Of a stretch of 64,000 nt of DNA, positions 22,761 to 33,860 are shown in pieces. Positions within the stretch are counted from its first letter, which is position 1. Each line of letters starts with the position of its first letter. A program made the position numbers and the translations under genes. A model generated the notes under the pieces. That model had not been told where the DNA came from and ran no database searches. It was given only the letters and a program-made list of their open reading frames with translations. This stretch comes from Cephalotus follicularis (Eukaryota; Streptophyta; Magnoliopsida; Oxalidales; Cephalotaceae), in assembly GCA_001972305.1 (NCBI GenBank), contig BDDD01002398.1, positions 7,247 to 71,246 of the forward strand. Reading direction: 5' to 3'.

Positions 22761-22996
22761 CATTCATTACACTACATTACATTATACCACATTACATTAC
22801 AATACATTTCATTACACTACACATTATTCGGACCATAGCTGGGAGTTCGGGTTCCCTAGAGGTCTAGCAATATTACACTTAGTCTGTCTTACGGTACATT
22901 CACTAATTCGTCCTCTAATTCTACCATTGTTCAGTCACACTAATCCTCCTCGGACACATTGTCCTCCCTAGACACATCTGCACTCAAACACACTAA

Positions 22997-23107
22997 CGCT
23001 GCTCAGACACGTAGTCCTGCTCGAACGAATTAGCGCTGCTCTGACACGCAGTCTTGCTCAGACGCACTAGCGCTGCTTGGACACGTAGTCCTGCTCTGGC
23101 ATGCTTG
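22997..23107. repeat. 37-bp tandem repeat in LTR D
   Basis: Three units start CGCTGCT at 22997, 23034 and 23071 and share ACACGYAGTCYTGCTC. LTR G has a much larger array of a different word at the same position. Confidence 0.88.
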
Positions 23108-23974
23108 GTCACACATTGGTGTGCTTGGATGCACAAACACTAATTAACCTTTAACCATTCATTCGGTTCAAGGGTCAGTCAGTTCTAAGAGGACACTTTT
23201 ATACATTCATTCCACTTTACCATTCTCAGCTCATTCAATGCACTAAATCTAGCCAATCACAGTAACAATGCTAACATTTATGACACTAAAATGCAGGTAC
23301 TGAGTAGGTAGAGGAACCTACCTTAAAACCGTTGAGACTTGATCCTAACAAGCTCTAGCTCCTAGAATATTCCTCCGCACTTTCCTTCTTTGCCTTTTGA
23401 CACGACCAGATGCTCCTCTGACTTCTAACCAAGCTCTCGCCTTCACAATTACTCCTTCACTCTCAGAGTTTCCCACTTCATTCCACTTTCAAGGTTAGAA
23501 GTGAGGGGCTTTAAACGGGAGTGGAGATGGGAGACAAGAATTCTCTAGACAAGGACAGACCCTTGTCTCCTTCCCCAAAAGATGCAGCAGTCGTCCTCAC
23601 TCATCACTTTCCCTTATATAGACATACGGTGGAAGGCTCTGGAACTTCCTACACATTTCTCAGTCGATACTCACAAAATGTGGGCTGAGGACTGGTCAAG
23701 GTCAGCCCAATATACCCTTTTCTTTTCTTAATCCAATTTCGGACCAATAGTAAAAGACTACTTCCAAGCCTAAATTCCATTCTTTCCATTATAAAATTTT
23801 GGGATTGTAAGAACCGCATATTCAATTCGTGTACATTGTAATAATGATTAATAAAATGTGCACTTAATTGAATTTAATGTCCAATTATGGCAATTTGTGT
23901 TTGATAATTACTTGGGATGAATTGGGATGCAAGTTGGTGGAAATCCAACTTAAGAAACCCTAAAAACAGCCTTG

Positions 23975-24104
23975 ACAGCCGACTGCCACAGGGGAGAAGT
24001 CGACTGCCTAGCTTATGAAGGAGCAGTCGACTGTCACAGGGGAACAGTCGATTAGCTGATGCGTGTTGAGGATAGTCGACTGGCCCATGCATCCAGTCGA
24101 CTGG
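23975..24104. repeat. CAGTCGACTG array 1 in C 5' LTR
   Basis: Six units with mixed CAGCCGACTG and CAGTCGACTG forms. The matching array in the 3' LTR is at 31231-31360. Eight of the 13 differences counted in the first 330 bp of the two LTRs fall within this array, and most are transitions. Confidence 0.88.
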
Positions 24105-25130
24105 AAATTCGACAGACACAGGTGTCTGTGCATGTGTGAGACAGAATTGAGCGTGGCATGATTAAGGACAGGTATCGGGGGCATGCACAAACGACCATGA
24201 CATGCAAGGAGAGCCCTTGCATGTGCTCTGCACCTTGCAGGCCTGCCACCTGCAAGAAAGAAGAAAAGGGGGTGAGAAAAGAGGAGATGCATGTGAGAGA
24301 GAGAAGGGAGTAAATGTGGGAGAGAAAGGCTTTGACGAAATTCCAGAACTATGAGCCTATATCATCTGTGCATGGACTGATTGTAAGTGTTGTTAAATAC
24401 TAAAAGAAGGAGAATCGCTGGAAGATTGTCTTGGATGCATGTTGATGGTTTAAAGCTCAAAAGGAAGGAAAAGTGAAGCTTTGAACACCTTCTGGTAAGT
24501 GCAGATTCGAGCTTCCTATTGTTGCTGTAATCTGTCAGTAATGTACCTAGAAGAAGGTTTAATCGTCTGTTAACATGGTTAGGTTAACAAATTCTAGAAT
24601 TGAATGGAGTTAATATGAAATGATGCTATGGTTCAGAAAGTGGGATGATTAATCTCTAATTGATTAGTAAGCTGTTGTTAGTTCAATAATAAGCTACTGA
24701 ATTCCTTATGGATATACAAACACATCTACTGTCCACTTATGAGATGATGAATCCTATAGTTGATAAATGCATGAGACGTGATAAAGAGAGTTAAATGAGC
24801 TTAATGAACTAATGACTAAAGCTATGGTTGATTAGAGTTTTCCTAAGGCTACTGAACCTACTGTTACTGATGCATGTATCCATAAACAAGCATAGATTGA
24901 ACCTACTGAGATTGAAAGAATTGTTGGTGGAAGCTTGGGAAAGGCTTTGGAACTTTAAAGAGAAAGATCACTCAATTGATCTTGGGATAGCAAATTGAGG
25001 TAGGGATAGTGTTATGTTTTGGAAGATATGTTCATGCTTTACATGTATGTTACTTTCTACTTGCATTGAGCTAATTTGGCATTGAATTGTACTACACATA
25101 AACTGTTCTGCCTGCATTTCTGGGCAAAAA

Positions 25131-25244
25131 CAGTCGACTGCCATTGAAAGTAGTCGACTACTCAATTGATTCAGTCGACTGGAAAGGCCAGGAAGTCGAC
25201 TGGACGACCCAACAGTCGACTGGTTCTTGAATGCAGTCGACTGT
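25131..25244. repeat. CAGTCGACTG array 2 in C 5' LTR
   Basis: Six units, nearly all the perfect 10-bp palindrome or one base from it. The counterpart in the 3' LTR is at 32387-32500. Confidence 0.88.
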
Positions 25245-26196
25245 TCTGGGCAGAAATTGCATAACAACTGATTGAATTGCTACTGTTTTGCATTGCTATT
25301 GATTTGTATATGCTACCATCATATAGTATGCACTGTTTGATGTTATTTAACATCATTACTACTGATATTTCACTGATCGAATGAAACTATGTGCTATATG
25401 CACAATGTTATGGTTAAACACCATTTTCAAATGAAGAATCATTATTCACACGAATTTCTGCTTAATTAATGTTACTGAATATACTACCTATGTTAGTATA
25501 TACTGTTTGGTGCTATTAACACCACTACCACTGATAATTTAAAGATTGCAATCATTTATGGGCTTTGTACCAAAATTATGATATTTACTAACAATTTCAA
25601 AGAACACTTATTGTTTAAAGGAACCACTGATTTTCCTCCTATATGAGAGGCACCTACTGTTTGTTTCCGAATTGGAAACCACTACTGTACTGATATCGTT
25701 TCCTCACACGAGATGTACGATTACTGAAATGTTATATGTTTCTAAAGAAAACACCTTGATATTGCATATTGATTATATATGTAATATTATTACTGATTGT
25801 ACTGATTGAATTGATTGTCCATGTTACTGCCGTAGTTAGTGATGGAGGATATCACTGATTATGGATGTGATCCTGGGTGCCATGAGTTGGCCAGAGTATC
25901 ACCCCACTGTCTGCAATTGCAAAACGTTATTTATATAAACTGTCATACATGTTGCATTCATATATATTCCTTAGCATGCATTATCTTCCTACTTAGCCAA
26001 GTGAGGACAACGGCTAACCCCTACAATTACAGATTGAGCTAGGACGTTCGGAGCCTTGCTGCTGAAGCTTGGAGAGCTTCTTTTATCGTTCTAAGGCTGT
26101 TATATTTCTTATGATGGAATTGTATTTTGTAATAAAGGAACAATTCATACCTCGTTTGCTGTTTTCCTTATGATAAGGATAATGTTTGTATCATAC

Positions 26197-26222
26197 CCGC
26201 AAGTAGCATGGGATGCGTGCGG
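26197..26222 (+). other. Conserved LTR hairpin in C 5' LTR
   Basis: Arms CCGCAAG and CGTGCGG with a 12-nt loop, 146 nt from the LTR end and about 60 nt after AATAAA. The left arm has C changed to A at one position compared with the 3' LTR. Confidence 0.72.
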
Positions 26223-26371
26223 ATGGCTTGTAAATTTATATTCCAGCTTATTAACTGCTTCCGCATATTGTTTAATTACTGTTGAATGAAATGCTGGAAT
26301 TTATGTTAAATACTAATATCACCATATATGCTTGTCAATTGATGGTATTGAAATAACGGGGTGTGACAGCA

Positions 26372-26383
26372 TGGTATCAGAGC
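26372..26383 (+). promoter_or_regulatory. C primer-binding site (tRNA-iMet)
   Basis: TGGTATCAGAGC, three bases after the LTR end, complementary to initiator tRNA-Met. Confidence 0.93.
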
Positions 26384-26472
26384 ATATTCCATATATGCTA
26401 AGCTGGGATAAGTTTCTCAGAAATTAGTGAAATGTTTCCTAATGATTTTTGTCATTCCATATAGGAAACTAA

Positions 26473-29400
26473 ATGGATCCAAGAAGAGGACGAAGGGGAA
26501 GGCGTAGAGCCAACGAGGAATTCAATGCTCCGCCAGTGCCTGAAAATGTTCCCCTAATTCATGATGACAGAAGTAATTTTGACAACCTGGCTGATCTTTT
26601 CCGACAACAGATGCAGTCAAATGCGGCCAATATGGAACAGATCCGACAAATGTATGAGGTTAACCTGGCATACCAGCCAGCACCGGATGCTTGTCATGCA
26701 GGTGGATTTAGTCGAGACCTGGACCGGTTCATGCGACAGAATCCTCCGACCTTTAATGGCGAGCTGAATGCTACTGCTGCGGAGCGTTGGATTAGAGATC
26801 TAGAGAAGATATTTACTGCTCTGGACTGTACAGATGAGCAGAAGCTCAGTTTTGCTGTATAGCGCCTGTGGGGCGAAGCTACTTACTGGTGGGAGAGAAC
26901 AGAAGCGAAATGGGAGGCCCGTGGACTCAACAGAACTTGGGACAGATTTCAGTCTGAGTTCCTGGATGCTTATGTACCGCATATAGAGCGTGACAGATGG
27001 GAGACAGAGCTGATGGAGTTACGTCAAGGAGACATGACGGTAGCTCAATACCAGACCAAATTTGTAGAGCTGGCCAGACACACGCCGTATCTTGTGGAGG
27101 GAGAGTCACGGATGATCCGGAGGTTCCTAAAAGGCCTTCGACCAGATATCATATCCAAACTGTTGATGTTACAGCTGACCTCTTTTGTTGAAGTTGCTGA
27201 GAGGGCAATGATTCTTGAAGAAGATGCTAATGAGAGGAGGACAGAACGGTCTCGAGATACTCAATCGAGGGCCGTACAATCGCAAGGGCAGGGAAGCAAT
27301 AATCCTGCTAGGTCAAACAAGTCTGATAACAGAGGGGGTTCTCGACGCAACCGATCAAGGGCACCGGGCCAGAATAGTCAACAGAATACCGGCGGATGTA
27401 CTTTTTGTGGTCGTCAGAACCATGATGAAACAGAATGCTGGAAAAGGATGGGAAAGTGTTTGAGATGTGGCTCACAAGATCACATGCTGGGTAACTGTCC
27501 AAAGATGAGGGATCATGCACGCGGCCAACAGGAGAGTGCTGGTGCGAGTGGTAGTGTTGCGGCAGCTCAACCGCAAAAGGACACCGGAAAGGGGATCATG
27601 AAAGGTAGGGTCTACACCTTATCTAAAGATGATGTGCCAGAATCTACTACCGTTGTGGGCGGTACCATTTACATATCTGGCATATTAGCACATGTATTGA
27701 TTGACCCTGGTGCGACACATTCTTTTATTGTATCTAGTTTTGCTCGCAAGTTGCATGGTGTTACTTCTAGACTGCCATATGTGGTAGAGGTGAGTACTCC
27801 TGCGGGTACTTGTCTCTTATCTGACACTGTTATGAATGACTGTGAAATCGTGTTAGCTGGGATTCAATTGTCCGCTGACTTGATTGTGTTATCCATCCGG
27901 GAGTTTGACGTAATCTTGGGGATGGAATGGTTATATGCTCATCATGCTTGTGTTGATTGCTACAACAAGATGATGACATTCTATCTGCCAGATGGGACGG
28001 AGTGCAAGTTTATCGGAGAGAAGAATGTTACTTCTCCGATCATCTCATATACCCGAGCACAGAAGTATCTCAAGCAAGGGTTTGAAGGTTATTTGGCGTA
28101 TGTGATTGATCATACGAAAGGTACGCCTAGTATAGAGCAAGTTCCAGTTGTATGTGATTTTCCTTATGTATTTCCAGATGATCTCACTTCACTGCCACCG
28201 GAGAGAGATATAGAGTTCAGTATTGAACTACAGCCTGGGACTGCTCCGATATCCAAAGCACCTTACCGAATGGCTCCTGCGGAACTGGAGGAGTTGAAAG
28301 TTCAACCGCAGGACTATCTTGACAAAGGCTTCATCAGACCGAGTGTGTCACCATGGGGAGCACCGGTTCTATTTGTGAAGAAGAAGGATGGGTCAATGCG
28401 TCTGTGCATTGACTACAGGCTGCTGAATCAGGTGACGGTGAAGAACAAGTATCCTCTGCCATATATTGAGGAGTTGTTCGACCAATTGCAAGGCTCGACT
28501 GTGTTCTCGAAGCTTGACCTAAGAATAGGCTATCATCAGTTGAGGATCCGAGAAGGTGATGTGGAGAAAACCGCGTTCCGAACCAGATATGGGCACTACG
28601 AATTCCTGATATTGCCGTTTGGTTTGACGAATGCTCCTGCAGCCTTTATGTGTCTGATGAACAGAGTGTTCCAACCTTATCTTGATCAGTTTGTTGTGAT
28701 ATTTTTAGATGACATCTTGATCTACTCAGAGAGCGTTGAGGAACACATGCAGCACTTGCAGATTGTGTTGCAGATTCTACGGAAGGAACAGCTGTACGCC
28801 AAATTCAGCAAGTGCGAATTCTGGCTGGATCATGTGACGTTCCTAGGTCATATCGTGTCGAGTGAAGGATTGTCAGTGGATCCTTCGAAGATTGAGAGCA
28901 TTGTCGATTGGCCCCAACCAAGGAACGTTACGGAGATGCGTAGTTTCTTGGGGTTGGCTGGCTATTACCGCAGATTCATCAAGGAGTTTTCAAAGCTTGC
29001 TACACCACTGACACAGCTGACGCAGAAAAAGTCAAGCTTTGTGTGGGATGAGTCTTATGAGGCAAGTTTCCAGGAATTGAAGAGTCGGATGATTTCGGCT
29101 CCAGTGTTGGCATTACCTGAGGGTAATGAAGGATTTACTGTCTATTCCGATGCTTCTGGGAAAGGATTGGGATGCGTTCTGATGCAACATGGTAGGGTGA
29201 TTGCATACGCATCGAGGAAGTTGAAGCCGTACGAGGAAAACTATCCTATACACGATCTGGAACTGGCAGCCATAGTATTTGCTTTACAGAAATGGAGGCA
29301 CTATCTCTATGGGGCTCAGTTTGAAATATTTACTGACCATAAAAGGTTGAAATATTTATTTTCCCAGAAGGAGCTTAACATGAGACAGAGGCGATGGGTG

Positions 29401-31015
29401 GAATTCTTCAATGACTACAATTGCAACATTCAATACCACCCGGGAAAGGCAAATGTAGTAGCTGATGCGCTGAGTCGCAAAGCAATGATTGCTGGAGCGG
29501 TGGTTTCACAGTGGAAGCTATTGGAGGAATTTCAGAGATGGAATCCGTCCATGGTTTCCCGTGGAGTTGTAGTGGCTAGTATGACGGCACAACCGGAACT
29601 TCTAGAGCGTATTCTGACTGCTCAATATAGTGATGCTGAGTTATGGAGTATCCGTGAGAACCTAGACGTTGATTCTGAGTTCTCTATACATACTGATGGC
29701 ATGCTGAGGTTCCGAGGGAGGATATGTGTCCCTGATGATGAGACTATCAAGAATGAGCTACTGCCATAAATCGGGATACAGTGTCCACCCAGGAAGTACC
29801 AAAATGTGGCACGACCTGAAGAAGAACTACTGGTGGAGTGGTATGAAGAGAGAGATTACGGAGTATGTAGCCAGATGTTTGACCTGTCAGAGAGTGAAGG
29901 CCGAACATCAGAAACCTGCGGGATTGCTACAGTCGCTACCAGTGGTGGAATGGAAATGGGAGCACGTGACCATGGACTTTGTGTCAGGATTGCCGAGGTC
30001 ACGAAACCAGCATGAAGCAGTGTCGGTTGTTGTGGACATACTTACTAAGTCCGCACACTTTCTTCCTATGAACATGACATATTCTATCAAGAAGCTTGCT
30101 CGATTGTATATCCGGGAGATAGTGAGACTGCATGGGGTGCCGGTCAGTATTGTCTGCGACCGAGATGCTAGATTTGCTTCAAGGTTCTGGAAGAAGTTCC
30201 AATCAGCTATGGGAACAACCTTGAACTTTAGCACAGCATTCCACCCACAGACCGATGGACAGTCCGAGCGTACGATTCAGACTCTGGAGGATATGCTCCG
30301 GGCTTGCATGATTAACCTTGCTGGGAGTTGGGAGGATCATCTAGCACTGATTGAGTTCTCTTACAACAACAGTTTCCACACCAGCATCAGAATGGCTCCC
30401 TATGAAGCTTTGTATGGGAGGAAATACAGATCACCTATTTGTTGGGATGAGGTAGGTGAGAGGCAAGTACTGGGACTGGACTTGGTTCAAGAGACCACTG
30501 GTAAAGTGGAGATGATCAAGAAAAGACTGCTAGCTGCACAGAGTCGGCAGAAGAGTTACGCCGACAGCAAGAGAAGGAAGCTAGAATTTGAAAAGGGAGA
30601 TCATGTTTTCCTGAAGATCTCGCCTTCGAAGGGGATATACCGTTTTGGCCTTAAAGGGAAGTTAGCTCCGAGGTACATTGGGCCTTACGAGATACTGGAT
30701 AGAGTGGGGGAGGTAGCATACCAGATTGCACTACCACCTAGCTTGTCGGACGTGCACAACGTATTTCATGTTTCCATGTTACGGAAATACGTACCCGACC
30801 CATCTCACTTTTTGAGCAACGACCCTGGGTTCATCAGTCCAAGATTGACTTATGAAGAAAGGCCAACGAGGATTATGGATCGTACGGAAAAGGTTCTGAG
30901 GAACAAAACCATCCCTATGGTCAAGGTCTTGTGGCGTTTTCACGGAGCAGAGGAGGCTACGTGGGAGCGTGAGGAAGGAATGAGGGAGACTTTTCCCCAC
31001 CTTTTTGAGATGTGA
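26473..31015 (+). pseudogene. C gag-pol polyprotein (one nonsense codon, one frameshift)
   Basis: The start MDPRRGRRGRRR is at 26473. In order: Gag domain (about residues 85-240); two CCHC knuckles ([28 protein letters not shown]); protease (DPGATHSFI); RT with [15 protein letters not shown] and the catalytic FLDDILIYS; RNase H ([30 protein letters not shown]); IN zinc domain (HPGSTKMWHDL, CLTCQRVK); IN core with Asp in MDFVSGLP, Asp in CDRDARF and Glu in QSERT; GPY/F-like tail; chromodomain (VKVLWRFHGAEEATWEREE). A TAG at 26860-26862 interrupts Gag at codon 130, in the same frame as the rest to 29769. A small deletion at about 29763-29765 then shifts into the frame that runs to 31015. All catalytic residues I can check are intact. 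Confidence 0.96.
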
Positions 31016-31048
31016 TGTAAGAGCTAAATTCGAGGACGAATTTTCTTT

Positions 31049-31061
31049 AAGTAGGGAGGAA
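31049..31061 (+). promoter_or_regulatory. C polypurine tract
   Basis: AAGTAGGGAGGAA immediately before the 3' LTR TG, preceded by the CGAGGACGAA block usual in this lineage. It is the expected plus-strand primer site. Confidence 0.9.
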
Positions 31062-31230
31062 TGTAAGAACCGCAAATTCAATTCGTGTACATTATAATAA
31101 TGATTAATAAAATGTGCACTTAATTGAATTTAATGTCCAATTATGGCAATTTGTGTTTGATAATTGCTTGGGATGAATTGGGATGCAAGTTGGTGGAAAT
31201 CCAACTTAAGAAACCCTAAAAACAGCCTTG

Positions 31231-31360
31231 ACAGCCAACTGCCACAGGGGAGAAGTCGACTGCCTGGCTTATGAAGGAGCAGTCGACTGTCACAGGGGAA
31301 CAGTCGACTGGCTGATGCATGTTGAGGACAGTCGATTGGCCCATGCATCCAGTCTACTGG
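31231..31360. repeat. CAGTCGACTG array 1 in C 3' LTR
   Basis: Six units as in the 5' LTR, with some units changed by CG transitions in one LTR but not in the other. Confidence 0.88.
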
Positions 31361-32386
31361 AAATTCGACATACACAGGTGTCTGTCCATGTGTGAGACAG
31401 AATTGAGCGTGGCATGATTAAGGACAGGTGTCGGGGGCATGCACAAACGACCATGACATGCAAGGAGAGCCCTTGCATGTGCTCTGCACCTTGCAGGCCT
31501 GCCACCTGCAAGAAAGAAGAAAAAGGGGTGAGAAAAGAGGAGATGCATGTGAGAGAGAGAAGGGAGTAAATATGGGAGAGAAAGGCTTTGACGAAATTCC
31601 AGAACTATGAGCCTATATCATCTGTGCATGGACTGATTGTAAGTGTTGTTAAACACTAAAAGAAGGAGAATCGCTGGAAGATTGTCTTGGATGCATGTTG
31701 ATGGTTTAAAGCTCAAAAGGAAGGAAAAGTGAAGCTTTGAACACCTTCTGGTAAGTGCAGATTCGAGCTTCCTATTGTTGCTGTAATCTGTCAGTAATGT
31801 ACCTAGAAGAAGGTTTAATCGTCTGTTAACATGGTTAGGTTAACAAATTCTAGAATTGAATGGAGTTAATATGAAATGATGCTATGGTTCATAAAGTGGG
31901 ATGATTAATCTCTAATTGATTAGTAAGCTGTTGTTAGTTCCATAATAAGCTACTGAATTCCTTATGGATATACAAACACATCTACTGTCCACTTATGAGA
32001 TGATGAATCCTATAGTTGATAAATGCATGAGATGTGATAAAGAGAGTTAAATGAGCTTAATGAACTAATGACTAAAGCTATGGTTGATTAGAGTTTTCCT
32101 AAGGCTACTGAACCTACTGTTACTGATGCATGTATCCATAAACATGCATAGATTGAACCTACTGAGATTGAAAGAATTGTTGGTGGAAGCTTGGGAAAGG
32201 CTTTGGAACTTTAAAGAGAAAGATAACTAAATTGATCTAGGGATAGCAAATTGAGGTAGGGGTAGTGTTATGTTTTGGAAGATATGTTCATGCTTTACAT
32301 GTATGTTACTTTCTACTTGCATTTAACTGATTTGGCATTGAATTGTACTGCACATAAACTGTTCTGCCTGCATTTCTGGGTAAAAA

Positions 32387-32500
32387 CAGTCGACTGCCAT
32401 TGAAAGCAGTCGACTACTCAATTGATTCAGTCGACTGGAAAGGCCAGGAAGTCGACTGGACGACCTAACAGTCGACTGGTTCTTGAATGCAGTCGACTGT
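32387..32500. repeat. CAGTCGACTG array 2 in C 3' LTR
   Basis: Six units, almost all CAGTCGACTG. Confidence 0.88.
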
Positions 32501-33672
32501 TCTGGGCAGAAATTGCATAACAACTGATTGAATTGCTACTGTTTTGCATTGCTATTGATTTGTATATGCTACCATCATATAGTATGCACTGTTTGAAGTT
32601 ATTTAACATCATTACTACTGATATTTCACTGATCGAATGAAACCATGTGCTATATGCACAATGTTATGGTTAAACACCATTTTCAAATGAAGAATCATTA
32701 TTCACACGAATTTCTGCTTAATTAATGTTACTGAATATACTACCTATGTTAGTATATACTGTTTGGTGCTATTAACACCACTACCACTGATAATTTAAAG
32801 ATTGCAATCATTTATGGGCTTTGTACCAAAATTATGATATTTACTAGCAATTTCAAAGAACACTTATTGTTTAAAGGAACCACTGATTTTCCTCCTATAT
32901 GAGAGGCACCTACTGTTTGTTTCCGAATTGGAAACCACTACTGTACTGATATCGTTTCCTCACACGAGATGTACGATTACTGAAATGTTATATGTTCCTA
33001 AAGAAAACACCTTGATATTGCATATTGATTATATATGTAATATTATTACTGATTGTACTGATTGAATTGATTGTCCATGTTATTGCCGTAGTTAGTGATG
33101 GAGGATATCACTGATTATGGATGTGATCCTGGGTGCCAGGAGTTGGCCAGAGTATCACCCCACTGTCTGCAATTGCAGAATTACTGTTAAACTACCCGCC
33201 AACGCCGGTAGTAATTGTTACATGTTCTATCATCCTCGGTGTATAGGGTGATAGTTAGGTGGTGCACAGTTGGTGCTAGGAGTTAGCGACATGTGACACC
33301 CAAACCACTGAATGAATTGATTGTACCCTTGTGCGGTATCTTTACATATGTACTGTTTATGGCCACTTGGCATGACTGCTTATATATTGACACACTAAAA
33401 CGTTATTTATTTAAACTGTCATACATGTTGCATTCATATATATTCCTTAGCATGCATTATCTTCCTACTTAGCCAAGTGAGGACAACGACTAACCCCTAC
33501 AATTACAGATTGATCTAGGACGTTCGGAGCTTTGCTGCTGAAGCTTGGAGAGCTTCTTTTTTCGTTCTAAGGTTGTTATATTTCTTATGATGGAATTGTA
33601 TTTTGTAATAAAGGAACAATTCATACCTCGTTTGTTGTTTTCCTTATGATAAGGATAATGTTTGTATCATAC

Positions 33673-33698
33673 CCGCACGTAGTATGGGATGCGTGCGG
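33673..33698 (+). other. Conserved LTR hairpin in C 3' LTR
   Basis: Perfect 7-bp stem CCGCACG/CGTGCGG around the 12-nt loop TAGTATGGGATG, 146 nt before the LTR end. Element J has the same loop with different but still complementary arms. Confidence 0.82.
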
Positions 33699-33860
33699 AT
33701 GGCTTGTAAATTTATATTCCAGCTTATTAACTGCTTCCGCATATTGTTTAATTACTGTTGAATGAAATGCTGGAATTTATGTTAACTACTGATATCACCA
33801 TATATGCTTGTGAATTGATGGTATTGAAATAACGGGGTGTGACAGGGATATTACACAATC

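Larger units (their letters stand above)
23816..26368 (+). repeat. C 5' LTR (2553 bp)
   Basis: It runs TGTAAGAACCGCATATTC to AACGGGGTGTGACA. It holds two CAGTCGACTG arrays (23975-24104 and 25131-25244), a conserved block GTGAGGACAACGGCTAACCC at about 26001, a poly(A)-like AATAAA (26131-26136) and the hairpin 26197-26222, whose left arm has one mismatch here. Relative to the 3' LTR, about 220 bp are missing at 25919-25921. Confidence 0.96.
31062..33844 (+). repeat. C 3' LTR (2783 bp)
   Basis: Same ends as the 5' LTR and full-length. It retains the 220-bp segment (about 33177-33396) with CCCGCCAACGCCGGTAGTA, which is also present in LTR F. Arrays are at 31231-31360 and 32387-32500. Confidence 0.96.
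23811..33849 (+). mobile_element. Element C: near-complete Tekay-like Ty3/gypsy retrotransposon, TSD GGGAT
   Basis: Complete structure: 5' LTR 23816-26368, PBS 26372-26383, gag-pol 26473-31015, PPT 31049-31061, 3' LTR 31062-33844, with GGGAT at 23811-23815 and 33845-33849. The total of about 10 kb and a C-terminal chromodomain fit the Tekay chromovirus lineage. LTRs differ at 13 sites in the first ~330 aligned bases, fewer later. The 5' LTR also lacks about 220 bp found in the 3' LTR. Two lesions in gag-pol make it non-autonomous as it stands. It inserted 6 bp from the end of LTR D. Confidence 0.97.
21767..33860 (-). mobile_element. D: solo LTR in copia A's LTR, split by element C, TSD CAATC
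   Basis: The plus-strand left end is TGTAATGCCCCAAACCCCC (21772). The right end, after element C, is ATTACA (33850-33855). CAATC flanks both sides (21767-21771, 33856-33860). With C and its TSD removed, the LTR is about 2.05 kb. On its own strand it runs TGTAATATCCC to GGGGCATTACA. It carries two minisatellites (22559-22760, 22997-23107) and matches LTR G. There is no internal region, so it is a solo LTR. Confidence 0.93.

Noticed and set aside
22747..22971. ORF beginning with a Thr/Tyr/His repeat peptide
   Set aside because: Translation of an ACATTACACTAC-type simple repeat in LTR D.
26561..30234. Short ORFs in other frames and on the minus strand of element C
   Set aside because: Shadows of the gag-pol frame.
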